This document shows positions 34,506-46,523 of a stretch of DNA of 64,000 nucleotides, piece by piece (within the stretch, counting starts at the first letter, position 1; each line of letters begins with the position of its first letter). The notes under the pieces are model-generated. The model was not told where the DNA came from. It saw nothing but the letters and a program-made list of their open reading frames with translations, and made no database searches. Source of the DNA: Halichondria panicea (taxonomy: Eukaryota; Porifera; Demospongiae; Suberitida; Halichondriidae); assembly GCF_963675165.1 (NCBI RefSeq), contig NC_087389.1, positions 3,470,830-3,534,829 of the forward strand, in the 5' to 3' direction. Made by a program: the position numbers and the translations under genes.

Positions 34506-37500
34506 ATGGCAGCTCAAGTGAAGGCTAGCAGGTCAAGGCACAGGGACGCCTTGCAGGGTATTATACTGACTGCAGTATACCTCAAGCACAATGATCCCAT
34601 TCACAAAGCAGTGGAGGTCATTAGAGACCAGAGGCTGGATGGAAGGAAACCTTCTAAGGAAGGCCAGAAGGGTGGACTGCAACTTTTGGATTTCTTACCC
34701 CAGAAAGATGCACAAGTGAGTTTATCTAGATGCAACTGCCGACTGCCGTTAATTCAGATAATAAGGTAGTTTGTCAAGTGTGCTATCTAGTTAGTGTGGG
34801 GCATGCAATGCTTTGTAATTTCCACCGTATGGTTATGCTAGCCTCGATTCAAGGCCGATTAAAATACGGCCTGGTACCTATTGCAGGGGTGATAGTGCGC
34901 ATGCGCTTCAAATTACCCAGAATATGGGTAATCGTACTACGAACGTAAAACCTTAGTAAATTATACAGGAAATTAGTCCGTTTACTAAGAATATGTTCCG
35001 TAATACTTTATCTCTATGTGAAGCTGTGGCTTATGCCGTCTATTGCGTTGGTCTAGAAGGCTTGAACACTAGTTTTAAGACAGAAGAGGCTCTCATCTAC
35101 GTCTAGGATGGTCCTATAGCCGGGTTGTCTTCGCGAGTAGCAGTTTGAGGCACCATACACTTCCCATAGCCTGTACAGATCCAAGGTAAGACATCCTGAC
35201 CATACAACCGTATTAGAGGTAGATGAGAGCCTCTTCTGGCTTCAGACTAGTGTGAAAGCCTTCTGGAACAACGCAATAGAGAGCTAAGCTGATGTACAAA
35301 GATAGAAAATAGATGAGAGAAGAAAAAAGGGGATTCCCCAGATTCTGGTGGAATAAACTAACGCATGCGCACTAACACCATGCAATAGGTACCAGGCCGT
35401 ATTTTAATCGGCCTGGAATCGAGGCTAGGTTTATGCATACCCTGTATATTTCCAAATGTCTTTGTACCTGAATATGTATATAATTATTATGCACCACACT
35501 GTATGTCACATGGGACCGCATTCCTGTGGGGATTGTGGTAGTGTGGTACTGAGGTTAGTTTTGCCTATTAAGGTTACGGTATAATTATACTAACTCAAAT
35601 TTGCGTGTGCAATTCAGCTGCAGTAACGGAGTGATGGTCACTTGGCTTCATTTTCTAGCCCGAGGAAATTAAAAGGACAGGGCCGCTCGAAACGTTTTCC
35701 CCGAGAGAGTAAATTGAAACAAAGAGTAGACACAGCCACATGTATTTATCTGTTGTAGGCTAATAAAATAAAATGGCGATGTAGAGTAGCTAGTAATAGG
35801 GATATATTTCTGGCTGCATGTGTACGATCTCCATGAACAGAATCTCTTCGAGTGGCCATCCAGTAACTCTTAATTTAAAGCATCGAATACTGGTCAGAAA
35901 GACAACATTGAAGCTATAATTATGCATCAAGAAAAACTTAGACGTCAGTAGTTTTTTCCAGCTAACCTCAGACCTCTTCAATGGATTTTTACAAGACATG
36001 CAAACTCTGAGCAATCGTTGTTACTGTTCTCTTTTTATTCATGAATAGTTATTGAATGTAAAATAATGTTGTGATAAAATAAATACCGTATAGCGGGTAG
36101 AGTTCGTTAGTACACACTTTCGTATCAACTGCCCAATTCAATGTTTTGTATTTTATTTGCATAGCTCAAAAATTTTGAATTTTCGTATGATATGCTCTAC
36201 AATATGAAAATTGTCCACCCTATGAAAATAACCTGCTATACAGCATTGTATATGAATTATACATGAGCAATTGAATGATTACACTGTAACCCTAGTAGAT
36301 TGTGTGCAAAACTACGAAAACCTGTTAAACGAATGCAATTATACATGTAGTATACTTGTATATAGACGTACAGTACGTACGTATCCAACGTCATAAAGTA
36401 GTAATCACGAATCGTATGATGTCTTCATAATAACATCACCCATTCTCCCCTGGTTCAGGTTGACTCGGACTACAGGTCCCATTCACCCCTCATGCTAGCC
36501 TGTGAGTGCGAACTTCAAGATGGTGTAGACACCCACCAAAAAGGAGACGTAGACAGAGTCAGATTGCTGCTGGACCTAGGAGCATCTGCTGCTTTCAAGA
36601 ACAAGGTACACCGTTGTTAGATTTATTCTGAGCAGATCTACTGTCACATGCAGCTGTTTGATTGTGATGCACTTATTAAATGCTCTGTCTGGTCTTATGC
36701 ATGGTATTTAATGAAATGTTTTTTCCAGGAAGGGCTGAATGCTCTCCACATTGCTTGCAAAACTGGGAACCTGGAGATCTGTCAACTCTTGCTCAAGAAA
36801 GCAAAAGATCAAAATCACTTTGGGGAAAAGAAAACCTTCACCTCCGATTTGTCTATTTTGGTCAATGCCAAAGAAAAGGTACAATTAATGTCACTATTAT
36901 AAACAGGTTATAAATGGGTACTAATTTTAGCGAATTTACCGAATTTGTAAGTAATGCTAAATTATGTCCGCACTAATAATAAAACGCATTTAAAAATTAT
37001 GAATCTCACTAATTTTCTATTACGAAAATGTACTTTTGAGAGTTAGCCCTTTTTTCATCTGTATCTGACTCCCAAACTTTCCATCCAATCATACTTTTCA
37101 TTTTTCGACAAACATTGTGTAAATGAATTTCTTCAAATCCGCCAAAATTAGTACACCCTAAAAACAGTGAAAACGCTAAAATTACTACAATGTACCTGTC
37201 TATAATAGTAACCGGTATTTTGTAGAGGTCAGACATTACATGCATACAGTGCGTACATACGTTACACATAATTATATCTGGCACTACACGTATGATAACC
37301 CTCCCCCAGAGAGGCTGGACTCCATTGATGTATGCTGTTCAGAAAGACCAACTGGAAATTGTTACCGAGCTGGTAGACACTGACGTTCTAGAGTTCTCGA
37401 AGACAAACAAGGTCAGTAATGAGCCATATGATGTAAGAAAAAAAATTCAAAGTATTGGTTCTACAGAAAGGGGCTACATTCCTCCACCTTGCTTGTCGTA

Positions 37501-40500
37501 ACGGCAGTGTCAACACTCTGCAGTACATTATCACACACCCTCACTTAGTATCCAAGAATATGTTCACAGCAACTGATAAGGTTCGTACTACCCTAGAATT
37601 AAAGCTTTATCATGCCTCGGTAATTAAAGCTTTATCATGCCTCAGCGCACATGCACAGCAAGGTACACATAGGGTAGTGTGTGTGTGTGTGTGTGTAATG
37701 CTGATGTAACTGCTCTACCGTAGCCTTGAAATTTGGCTCGTGGATTTGCAAATTTATAAAGCTTATTTCTCGAGTTATGGCTAGTTTTGCTTCTTAGAGG
37801 CCATTGAAGTCACTTTAGTCTCAGTTTAGACTTCTGCGTAGCAAAATCTGTAGCTAGTTGTCTCTGCAGTAGAGCGCTTAGTTGGCGGAGTGATAAAAGA
37901 GCTCCATTAATTGCCAACATAATTATAAGCAGCCATAATTATTGCATCAGTACTGCACATGGCCGCTACCATTTGTTGTTTTGAGCTTTAACTTTTAGCA
38001 TCCCTTTTTTTAGCAACAATTTACGATTGATCATTTCCTACTCAATTCATCATTCCTGCGTGCAAATTCAATTATTCGTTTCCACCAAGGTATCAGCTTC
38101 GGTCGTGTATTATTGGTGGTAGTAAATATTATTTACCGCCTGTTACTAACCTCGTTCCCAGTAGCATTGGTGCTGCGGAAAGTGAGTATTATGCACACGT
38201 ACTTTAGGAAGTTATTTGTAAGCAGCTACTCGATGGTGTGTTGATGTTCATAAACCGTATACTGGAAGTAGAAATTTAGCGTTACAATTGGGGAAAAATG
38301 GCCTGGGAATGAGGCTGCTCACCCCACTCATGCATTAAGACTTTCAAGAGAAAAATAAGGCGAACAAAAAATTATGGTAACATACATAGTAAGGCCTGAA
38401 AAGCAGTGGCGGATCCAGGAATGTTGAGAGGAGGTTCCAAAACAGTTAAAAAAAAGGTCATCACTTTCCTAAGCAATGAGCATGCCCATTAGAGAGCCCT
38501 GCCAACATAATTACAATTGCATGACTAGTAACTACAGATCACGATCATTCAAGCTGAGTTGCTAGCTATAGTAAGTTGATCTCCCAGTGTGTTCTTGTGT
38601 GAAAGGGGGGTCCATGGAACCCATGGAATCCGCCACTGAAAAGATTTAAACAAAATACATGTACCTGTACTGCACATTATGCTTGAATTGCTTGAATTCT
38701 ACTCACAGAAAGGCTGGAACATTCTTCACTATGCCTGCTGTTCTGACTTTGAACAGGACGGTCAGAGTTATGTTCAGTGGCTCTTAGAGACAATTCCTGA
38801 TGAGATTCTCAGTGACGCTGACAAATCAAACCTCCTGTCACAAAAGAATGATGTACGTAACTGGGTGGTTAGGATCATACATATCCTTATTCCATTCATC
38901 AGTATACAATTATAAGATGACTTCCTACACATGTATACATGCGTTAATACAAGAGTTCATTAGGATGAATGAACTCTTGATAGTTATAATGAAAAGCTCT
39001 TGTTGTCGTATATACATGCAGAATTTGATGTATTTGCTGTACGTAGGCTGGCTACTCCCCTCTGCTGACAGCGTGTGAATATCAGAAGGTTGCTGCGGTA
39101 AAGTATCTGGCTGGGCGGTCAGATGTGGATGTGTCAGACTACGTTAAGGAGGATGAGGGAGGGGTAACTGGAGAGAAGAGTGCTCTCCATCTTGCAGCTA
39201 TTCATGACTCAGCAGATATTGCCGGAATCCTCCAAAAGGAGGGATGCAAGATTGATCGAATTGATTCACGGGTTAGTGTGAATCTTTTTTTAGTCTCTTA
39301 ACTCATTTATAAATATCACTGTGAACATGTGTTACTGTAATGTGTGTGCTAGCTACAGTTGTGTACTTACGTAGATATACATGTATGCCGATGCCAAATC
39401 AAATGATAAACATGGATTCTCGTTTCAGGGTAACACGGTTCTACATGTAGCGAAAAGAAAATCTAGTGAGCAAGTGGAGAGAGTCATTCTTGAAACTACA
39501 GCCGGTCAGAAGCTTCTAGAAGAAAAAAATCTGGTATGTACAATTACATGTGAAATCCTTGTATAAATGTAGTGTGTTGAATTTATGCTCCGTCAGTTAA
39601 ACCTTTCCCCCCACACACACAGAGTGACCAGCTGCCCGGGGATGTGAAGCCCCAAGACAGTGAGTGCTCTTTCTTATGTCATTCCGCGCATGCATATTTA
39701 TAAACATAAACTTTTACGTTTACAGTACTTGTACATTCCTACATGTTGAAACATAGCATTATAGTCACTCGCTATTTGTTTTTTACTCATAGTTATTCCT
39801 CCCGAGATTGTGAAACGTGGACCCATTTTTGTTGAGCGTTACATGCGAGCTCTAAGACAAGGGAAGGAGAAAATTCCTCGATGTGGTCTACTGTTTCTTG
39901 GGCAAGAACGCAAAGGCAAGACAAGTCTCTATAAACTGATTGTTGGGAAACAATTTGATCCGGAACAAGATTCGACTCGTGGAATTGACAATAATGAAGT
40001 GGATACAGTCGATTCTCGAGCAGTCACAATGAACTGGTCTGAAAAGAGTGCGGTAGACCAGCAAAGAGAGAGGGATGATTCTCATGCGTTTGCTGTGCTA
40101 AGAGAACTCCCAGATGATGAGCAGCATGATCGATCATTCAAATTTCAACAAAAGACTGAAGAGGAGCTCCTTAGCAGCATTGAGGGTATCAACCGTGATA
40201 TGAAGGCTCACTATAAACGAAAACCCAGGCTACAAGACCTTATAAAAAAAATCTTATCTGGCGATGGCGATGATTTCTTCAATTATAGTGATGATGACTC
40301 TCTTGATGAGATGCCATCAGATCCGATAATTCCAAAATCGCCTGCTACAAAACCTGCTCCGTCTGTTTCAACAACAGTTGAACCCAAGAAAAATGAGGTT
40401 TTTTCCAAACCTTCACCCAAGCCACGAGAGCCCAAAGTTCCCTCACCCCGTCATCCAAAAAAAGCTGTGTCAGATCCACTACCTGAACCTTCTGAGGTTG

Positions 40501-43500
40501 AACCCCCTGCTCCCACACCGTTGGAGCTAATTGTCAGCATACCGGTAAGTACACGTACAGAAGCTAAAAATGTCAATAAGGTCTTGAAAGAAGGAAAGAA
40601 GGATCGAAAAGAGCCTTCTCTTCTACTGAATGTGCTGGATTTTGCTGGACAGAAGAATTATCGACCGATGCATCACTGCTTCATTAGGAGACGATCCATG
40701 TACATTGTGGTGTTCAATTTGCAAGATATGTGCAAATACATTCAGCAAGCTGACTCATGCCAGTCACCACCAAGTCCTGTTGAAGAGATACGATATTGGC
40801 TTCACTCCATTCATGCACACATCTACCCACCTGAATCAAAAGAAAGAGGAATAGATGAACGCCAACGGAGAGTTGTGCTCGTAGGTACTCACCAAAATCC
40901 TGGACAGGATGGTCGAGAAGTTACCGAAGAAGATTTCCGGCAGATTGACAAGTTGTTAGCTGAAGAAATAGTAGCCGATGTTCGATGTGTCGATCACCTC
41001 TGCAAAGTTTCTGGACGATGGTTTATTCCAGTCGAAAACTCACTCAAAGATCCAAGCAAGAGCGGAGCAAGAATGCTTCAAAACACTCTTCATGACATAA
41101 AGAATGGGTTGCAGTTTCTAGAAGAATCTTACCCACTACCCTGGCTACGGTTCGAAGGCAGATTGATTGAAATGAAGAAGACACCCAATCAAAAGAAATG
41201 TCTTCCAGAGAAAGAAGTTGTTGAAATTGCCGAGAGTAAGGGTGTCTCAAATCCTGGCGATGCCCTAGAGTTTTTTCATGACATTGGCGAGATAATTCTT
41301 TTGCGTAAGTTTTGCTCACAGGTATACTGCATGTACATGTGTATATACAAGCCTTTGAGGCAGTATAGTATAGCTTAGAACCTGTGCATTATTTTTACCT
41401 ACTTACATATTAGCAAAAAAATTTGTTTTGCTTGCATGCCATTGAATTTTTCCATCGAGCACTATAGCTACAAAAAGCATATGCTGAAATACATGTAGAC
41501 CCATCAGAACAGTATTATCACTTTTACCATGTAGGTAGAGTGTCTAAGCTTTTTGTTACTGAGGAAGAGTCAAAAAGTATCTCGGATTTAGTGGTCATTG
41601 ATCCAAAATGGCTAATTGGAATCATGCAAATCATCATGGAGCTACCAGAAAATTGCGGGCTTATTACAGGGAGGGAGCAGGAAATGCTAAGACGGCATGG
41701 TGAAATTTCTCTTAATGTGCTCGAGCAGTTATGGGGTGATTCAAAGCATGATATTCTCAAATCGAGTGCAGTCAAAGCTGAAAAACTTGCAGTGGTTTTA
41801 CAAGCATACTGTTTGATTCACTCAGCTGCCAGTTCTGATTCGGTGGATTCTAGTGGCAAGTTGTTCATCATCCCTTCGATGCTCCCCCACATTACAGACG
41901 CCGAAAAGGAAAAGATAGCTCCGAGTCACCTTCCTTGGATTGTATTTTATTTCGACTTCCAAAGGTTTCTTCCTGAGGAAGTATATCACCGTTTGGTTTG
42001 CATGCTGATGGCGGAAGCACAAAGGGCGGGGAGTCGCAGACAGTTTCATTCCCTGTGTTTGTTTGACAGGGTTCACAATTGTAAAATGGTGGTTGAGCTG
42101 GAAGCTCTTCTACACAGGATAAAAATATCTGTGATGTAAGTGTTTTACCGTTTAGATTATATTTTGCAGCAGCTATTTTGCCTCTATATGCACCTTAACC
42201 ACAGTGTATAGACCAACCTGTACATTTTCTAATTCTGTATGCATGCAGTGTGTCTGGAGGAAAGTTGGAGCCTTCGGAGTGTATCAAGCTGGTGCATGAC
42301 AAATACCTCAAGAGGATTTGCCAAGAGAGTGGTCTTCAAGGCTTGAAATATTACGGGGGTCCAATGCTGCCATGTTGCTGTTCTCAACCGTCAGTCTTCA
42401 CATATGTCACATTTGACATTGGCAAAAGTAGTGACCTGACTATTGAATGCCTTCAGTGTTTGAAGCAGTGCGAGGAGAATGAAATGGATGATGAAGTAAG
42501 GTGGTACGAATAAGTTTTAATATCTTATTTGATTGTGGGTGAAAAACCCTTTGCGATCTAACATTTGCATTCTGGCAAGGATCGTGTGTATAGTTTAAAT
42601 GATCAATGCTTGCAAAGTTGGCATGTTAGATGCTCCCAAAACATTCTAGTAATTATGGTAGCTAATTTTTCTTTATCGTTTTTCAGATGAAAAGCCTAGC
42701 TACTCAAGAAACACAGTCAGGTAAAATTCACTGCACTCGATGTAATATTATGTATGCTGCGTAGTCAACAATATGCTATAATAGTCAAGTATTTGCCTTG
42801 CATTTAATCGAACATCACTGGCCACGAGAAGTGTGGAGGTGTCAATAAAGAAGGATAGCTACCGTTACTTTAGTAACATGCAATGTTAAAACGTCTTGAA
42901 TTAGTTATACTTGTGTGCTCATTCCACAGATGACCAACTAAAGACGAGTGGTCCACAACAAACCTCTGCATCCAAACCTGATGCAACCAAACCAGGTACG
43001 CATGCATGACCATGCACATTCTGGGAAGGGAAGAAGTGTATATAGGATTGTCCATAGATATACATGTACACATAATTATATACAGTATTTGATATCAGTT
43101 GATCATGAAGTACGTACAACGTTGTTTAGCGGACCTGTATACTCTATAATTATACCAAGGGCATATAATTATCAGGCATGCAACTCACTATAATTTTGTG
43201 TACAAGGCAAAATGCACCGAGATTGTATACATAGATTCCAGTACGCAACAGCAGTCAACGTTTATGTGTGGGTGGAATGTCTGAAAATAGCTGTGCTGTA
43301 TAGCAGGTACATTTGGCGACTATTTGCCGAATAAAGGTGCACAATTTCAATGTTTTAGCTTGCAATACATGTATTGATATGCATGATCATTAAAAAGTCG
43401 CTAATAATAGTTCAATTGCCTCCTTTGCCATTTTTACCTGCATGCTATACATTGTATGTGGTACACAGGGTTTCATACAGGATTTTTAGCCAAGCGGGAA

Positions 43501-44598
43501 ATGACGACGGTCGTACGCCGTTGAAAATTTGGGGGTCCGGGGGGCAGCCCCTGAGAAAATTTGGCAGAATGATTGTCTAAGGTGCATTTTTGGAGCAAAG
43601 CAGAAAAGTACTCAAATTGACCTCTAGTGTGTGTACAGAGCCTATGGTCCCACTATGTACATGCTCTGCTTATGTTGTAAGGTTTAAATTTCAAAGGGTA
43701 TCATCAGAAGTATCATAATAATAATTGTATACATGCATTTTGTGTATGTAATCTCCTGTCTGAACTCTTGAACTGTACCATGTGCTTGATTGGATATACA
43801 TGTATGCACTCCTGATGTATGTAAGAGGCTTTTTCTCAATTGACTGATACACGTTGAATAATCATTATAGCTACATGTAGATCTATCTGAATCACTGTAC
43901 AATTTGGTATGACATCATTAATTTTTCATATTTCCAGGGGGATTTTGGTCAGGGGGAAATCCCAGGGCGCCCCCCCCCCTGTATGAAACCCTGGTACATG
44001 TATATGAATTTGTATTAGTCTGCATGCACACAGTGTGAGTCCATGCCCTCTCCTGATATACCCCCTTGATTAATTATACCAGTACATTTACATGTATCTG
44101 TTCCCTTGTTTACCAGGTAGTGCTGACAGTGCAACGATAAATGTGACAGCACCCCTACCGACCACACCCTCCTCACACAGCTCTCTTTCAGGTATGAAAT
44201 AACCCAAGTTTGCATACTGAAAATGTGGCAATTTGAATTAACTCACAGGAGCTGGTGGACAACAGACAGTGACCATTGAGGAATTGAAGAAGCATACGAA
44301 AGTAACTGACTCTCAACTTGGTACTAAAATTGAAGATAAGTGTATGTATTCCATTTCGGAATACTTTGAGAATGTAGATGACTATGTGGTGCTACTGAAA
44401 CTAAAGACTTGTGACGAAACAGATGTTAAAGACTTGGCAAAACTTAAGAGCACAAAGAATGCCATGTTCAAAGCCTTGAAACATTGGAGGGATCCCAACC
44501 CCTACACTGCCACTTACGGAGACCTGGTGGAAATATTGTTAGAGGCCAATAAAGGTCATGTTGCTGATAAGATTTGTGAGTTCTGTGCTCGATTATAG
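34506..44598 (+). CDS. Ankyrin-Roc-COR-Death protein, paralogue B
   Basis: Sixteen exons: 34506-34715, 36459-36605, 36729-36878, 37310-37411, 37467-37580, 38709-38852, 39047-39271, 39429-39533, 39623-39659, 39793-41304, 41535-42135, 42249-42495, 42687-42720, 42930-42995, 44117-44191 and 44249-44598. They total 4,119 nt, 1,372 residues plus stop, all in phase. The order matches paralogue A: ankyrin repeats (71-400), Roc with P-loop GQERKGKT at 448-455 and DFAGQ near 694-698, COR (YFDFQRFLPEEVYHRLVCML), and a Death domain at the end (VTIEELKKHTKVTDSQL; ALKHWRDPNPYTATYGDLVE). The G4 motif is THQN. Two extra linker exons (14 and 15) encode a Ser/Thr/Pro-rich spacer before the Death domain. Exon 2 has 33 extra nt relative to A within an ankyrin repeat. 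The first Met was chosen by alignment to A; an upstream in-frame Met exists. DAPK1-like tail without kinase; function inferred. Confidence 0.9.
34839..35427. repeat. Full-length 589-bp TAGCCTCG element
   Basis: It begins TAGCCTCGATTCAAGGCCGA and ends TCGGCCTGGAATCGAGGCTA. The next inner block GGCCTGGTACCTATTGCA is mirrored by GCAATAGGTACCAGGCC. It is flanked by GGTTATGC and GGTTTATGC, a near-matching duplication. It lies in intron 1 of paralogue B and is the intact relative of the copy at 5191-5732. Confidence 0.85.
36084..36243. repeat. TACCGTATAGCGGGTA MITE (intron 1 of paralogue B)
   Basis: Starts TACCGTATAGCGGGTAGAG and ends ATAACCTGCTATACAG. Inner arms share TTTCGTAT / ATACGAAA. It is the same family as 4182-4362. 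Confidence 0.7.
36894..37210. repeat. CTATTATARAC MITE (intron 3 of paralogue B)
   Basis: Left arm CTATTATAAACAGGT with GGGTACTAATTTTAGCG; right arm CGCTAAAATTACTAC and ACCTGTCTATAATAG. The same family is at 49547-49770. Confidence 0.75.
38404..38638. repeat. MITE with CAGTGGCGGATCC ends (intron 5 of paralogue B)
   Basis: Starts CAGTGGCGGATCCAGG and ends CATGGAATCCGCCACTG. AAAAG lies on both sides. CAGTGGCGGATCC is a widespread hAT-type terminus in animals (established knowledge, not checked here). Confidence 0.78.
42520..42657. repeat. Partial TACTAGAAT MITE (intron 12 of paralogue B)
   Basis: Shares GTGAAAAACCCTTTGCGATC, TGGCAAGGATCGTGTG and ACATTCTAGTAATTATGG with the element at 31955-32164. 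The left terminus is degraded. Confidence 0.6.
43466..43993. repeat. MITE with CAGGGTTTCATACAGG ends (intron 14 of paralogue B)
   Basis: Starts CAGGGTTTCATACAGG and ends CCCTGTATGAAACCCTG. The right arm carries a C run. GTACA occurs on both sides. No transposase frame is inside. Confidence 0.85.
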
Positions 44599-44776
44599 AC
44601 CAATGTAAAAGTACATGTAGTTTACTCAGACAGTTATTATTTTTAGCGTTAATACAAAAAATGTAGATGTATGCAGTACAGTACTATTATTATTTTCAAT
44701 ATACATTGTGTTTAGGATCACTATTATAATAATTATAGTTGTATGTTTTTTCTTTTACATGCGTATAATTATAATG

Positions 44777-45552
44777 ATAATCGCATGTTGTCCTATTATT
44801 CACTGTGATTCGTGATTAATCGCGTAGCACGTCGTCATTAACGACGTGCATTACTGCCTTGACGACCGCACGTTCGAATAACGGCCGCGGCTAATTTTTT
44901 GTACTAAAACTGCAGCTAAAAAATGTCCTTAAAACTGCATCACAAACGTTGCCATACTATTAATTATGCTAATCGCATGTTGTCCCTGGGATTCGTACAG
45001 TGATTAATTGCGTATCAGTAATTGCACGTCGGCAAGGCAGTAATTGCACGTCGTCATTAACGACGTGCAATTACTGCCTTGACGACCGTACGTTCGAATA
45101 ACGACCGCGGCTACTGAAACTGCAGCTAAAATGTCCTTAAAACTGCATTACAAACAATTAACAATCAATAGTATGGCTACTCGTGACAAGCAATGGCAAG
45201 GATACTAATTGCACGAGGCGTATATTAATCCCATATTGCACTCTTAGCCATACTATTAATTAATAGTATGGCTAAGAGTGCAATATGGGATTAATATCAC
45301 GAGTAACAAGCAATGGCAAGGATACTAATTGCACGAGGCGCAGCCGAGTGCTATTAACCTTGCCAGTGCTTGTTATGAGTGCTATTAATCCCTTATTGCA
45401 CGAGTAGCCATACTATTGATTGATTGTTAATCGTTTGTGATGCAGTTGTAAGGACATTTTTAGCTGCAGTCATTAATGACGACGTGCAATTACTGATACG
45501 CGATTAATAACTGTACGAATCACAGTGAATAATAGGACAACACTGCGATTAT
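44777..45552. repeat. Compound fold-back element
   Basis: The outer arms are ATAATCGCATGTTGTCC with TATTATTCACTGTGATTCGT, and the inverse near 45515-45552. Inside are direct and inverted repeats of ACGTCGTCATTAACGACGTGC, GCAGCTAAAATGTCC and CAAGCAATGGCAAGGATACT. The centre is a perfect palindrome. It lies 180 bp downstream of the paralogue B stop. From 45553 to 46060 I see no gene. Confidence 0.85.
45222..45297. repeat. Perfect 76-bp palindrome
   Basis: Bases 45222-45259 are the exact reverse complement of 45260-45297, with no spacer. Each arm includes GCACTCTTAGCCATACTATT. It sits at the centre of the fold-back element. Confidence 0.93.
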
Positions 45553-46060
45553 AATACTAATACTGAGTGGAAGCTCAGACCTATTAAGCACACATTTGTG
45601 ACTCTACAGTGAACTGTAGTTAAAACCATGCATGTGCTTATTTACACTGCATGCATTTAAATCAGGTACCAACTATCCCAAAAATTGGCCGGGACTGTCC
45701 CAGATTTGGCACCCCTGTCCCTTGTCCCGAAAACTGCTATTTACCTCCGATATTCCGGATGCTGTTTCTGAACAGGGTTACTAAGCTGTAATAAATACAC
45801 TATTATTTCCAGGCTTATCAAGTCTGCATGGAAAAGCTTGGAACGTACTGCTAGAATCTTCAAACAATGAACAGGATAGCTAGCTCGATCACTCCAACAA
45901 GACTGAAAGTAATTATATACTACAAAGGTGCACTAATAGCCTGGGAATGATTGAACCATGAATGATAGGAACGAGTAGAACATAGTCACACGGAACTAAA
46001 TTGCATGCATGAACATGCATGCATATGTACATGTAGATCGATCTTAGTATATACCGGCTT

Positions 46061-46523
46061 ATGCACTTGTCAAACTAATGCCCCACCCCCTACCGGGGAT
46101 TAGACCAATCGCATGATCTAATCCCTATACCTTGTTGGCGTGTTACCGTATAGCGCGAAATTTTCGAGGCACTTATATTTCGTGGATTGGCCTCTAAAAG
46201 CCATTTCGTTGCACAATGTTCGCGGAATGACTGCTTACCGGAAGCCACGCCTTTAAATATTTGCATGATAGCAGGTAATTCTTATTAACGAACACTTTTC
46301 GTGGACTTAATTTTCGTGTAGAATTCCAACCCACGAAATCCGCGAAAATTAAGCCCCTCGAAAATTTCGCGCTATACGGTATTTGGTCTAATCCCCTCGT
46401 AGCCATGGGTATTAGACCAGTATCCAACTGTAAGTCCCCTATAGGTAGAGAAACAATTTCACAAGTGTAATCCCCCAATAGCGTGGGAGGGGGGGGGGTG
46501 AGGCATTAGTTTGACAAGTGCAT
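46061..46523. repeat. MITE with ATGCACTTGTCAAACTAATG ends
   Basis: Left end ATGCACTTGTCAAACTAATG followed by CCCCACCCCC; right end a G run, then CATTAGTTTGACAAGTGCAT. It is interrupted by the nested MITE at 46144-46381. From 46524 to 47259 no exon is seen. Confidence 0.88.
46144..46381. repeat. TACCGTATAGCGCG MITE nested in another MITE
   Basis: Starts TACCGTATAGCGCGAAATTT and ends AAATTTCGCGCTATACGGTA, a near-perfect terminal inverted repeat. It is inserted inside the element at 46061-46523 and so is younger. Confidence 0.88.

Noticed and set aside
44828-45540. Regular repeats that could suggest a CRISPR array
   Set aside because: Repeats are both direct and inverted, of unequal spacing, and nested in a fold-back element within animal DNA.
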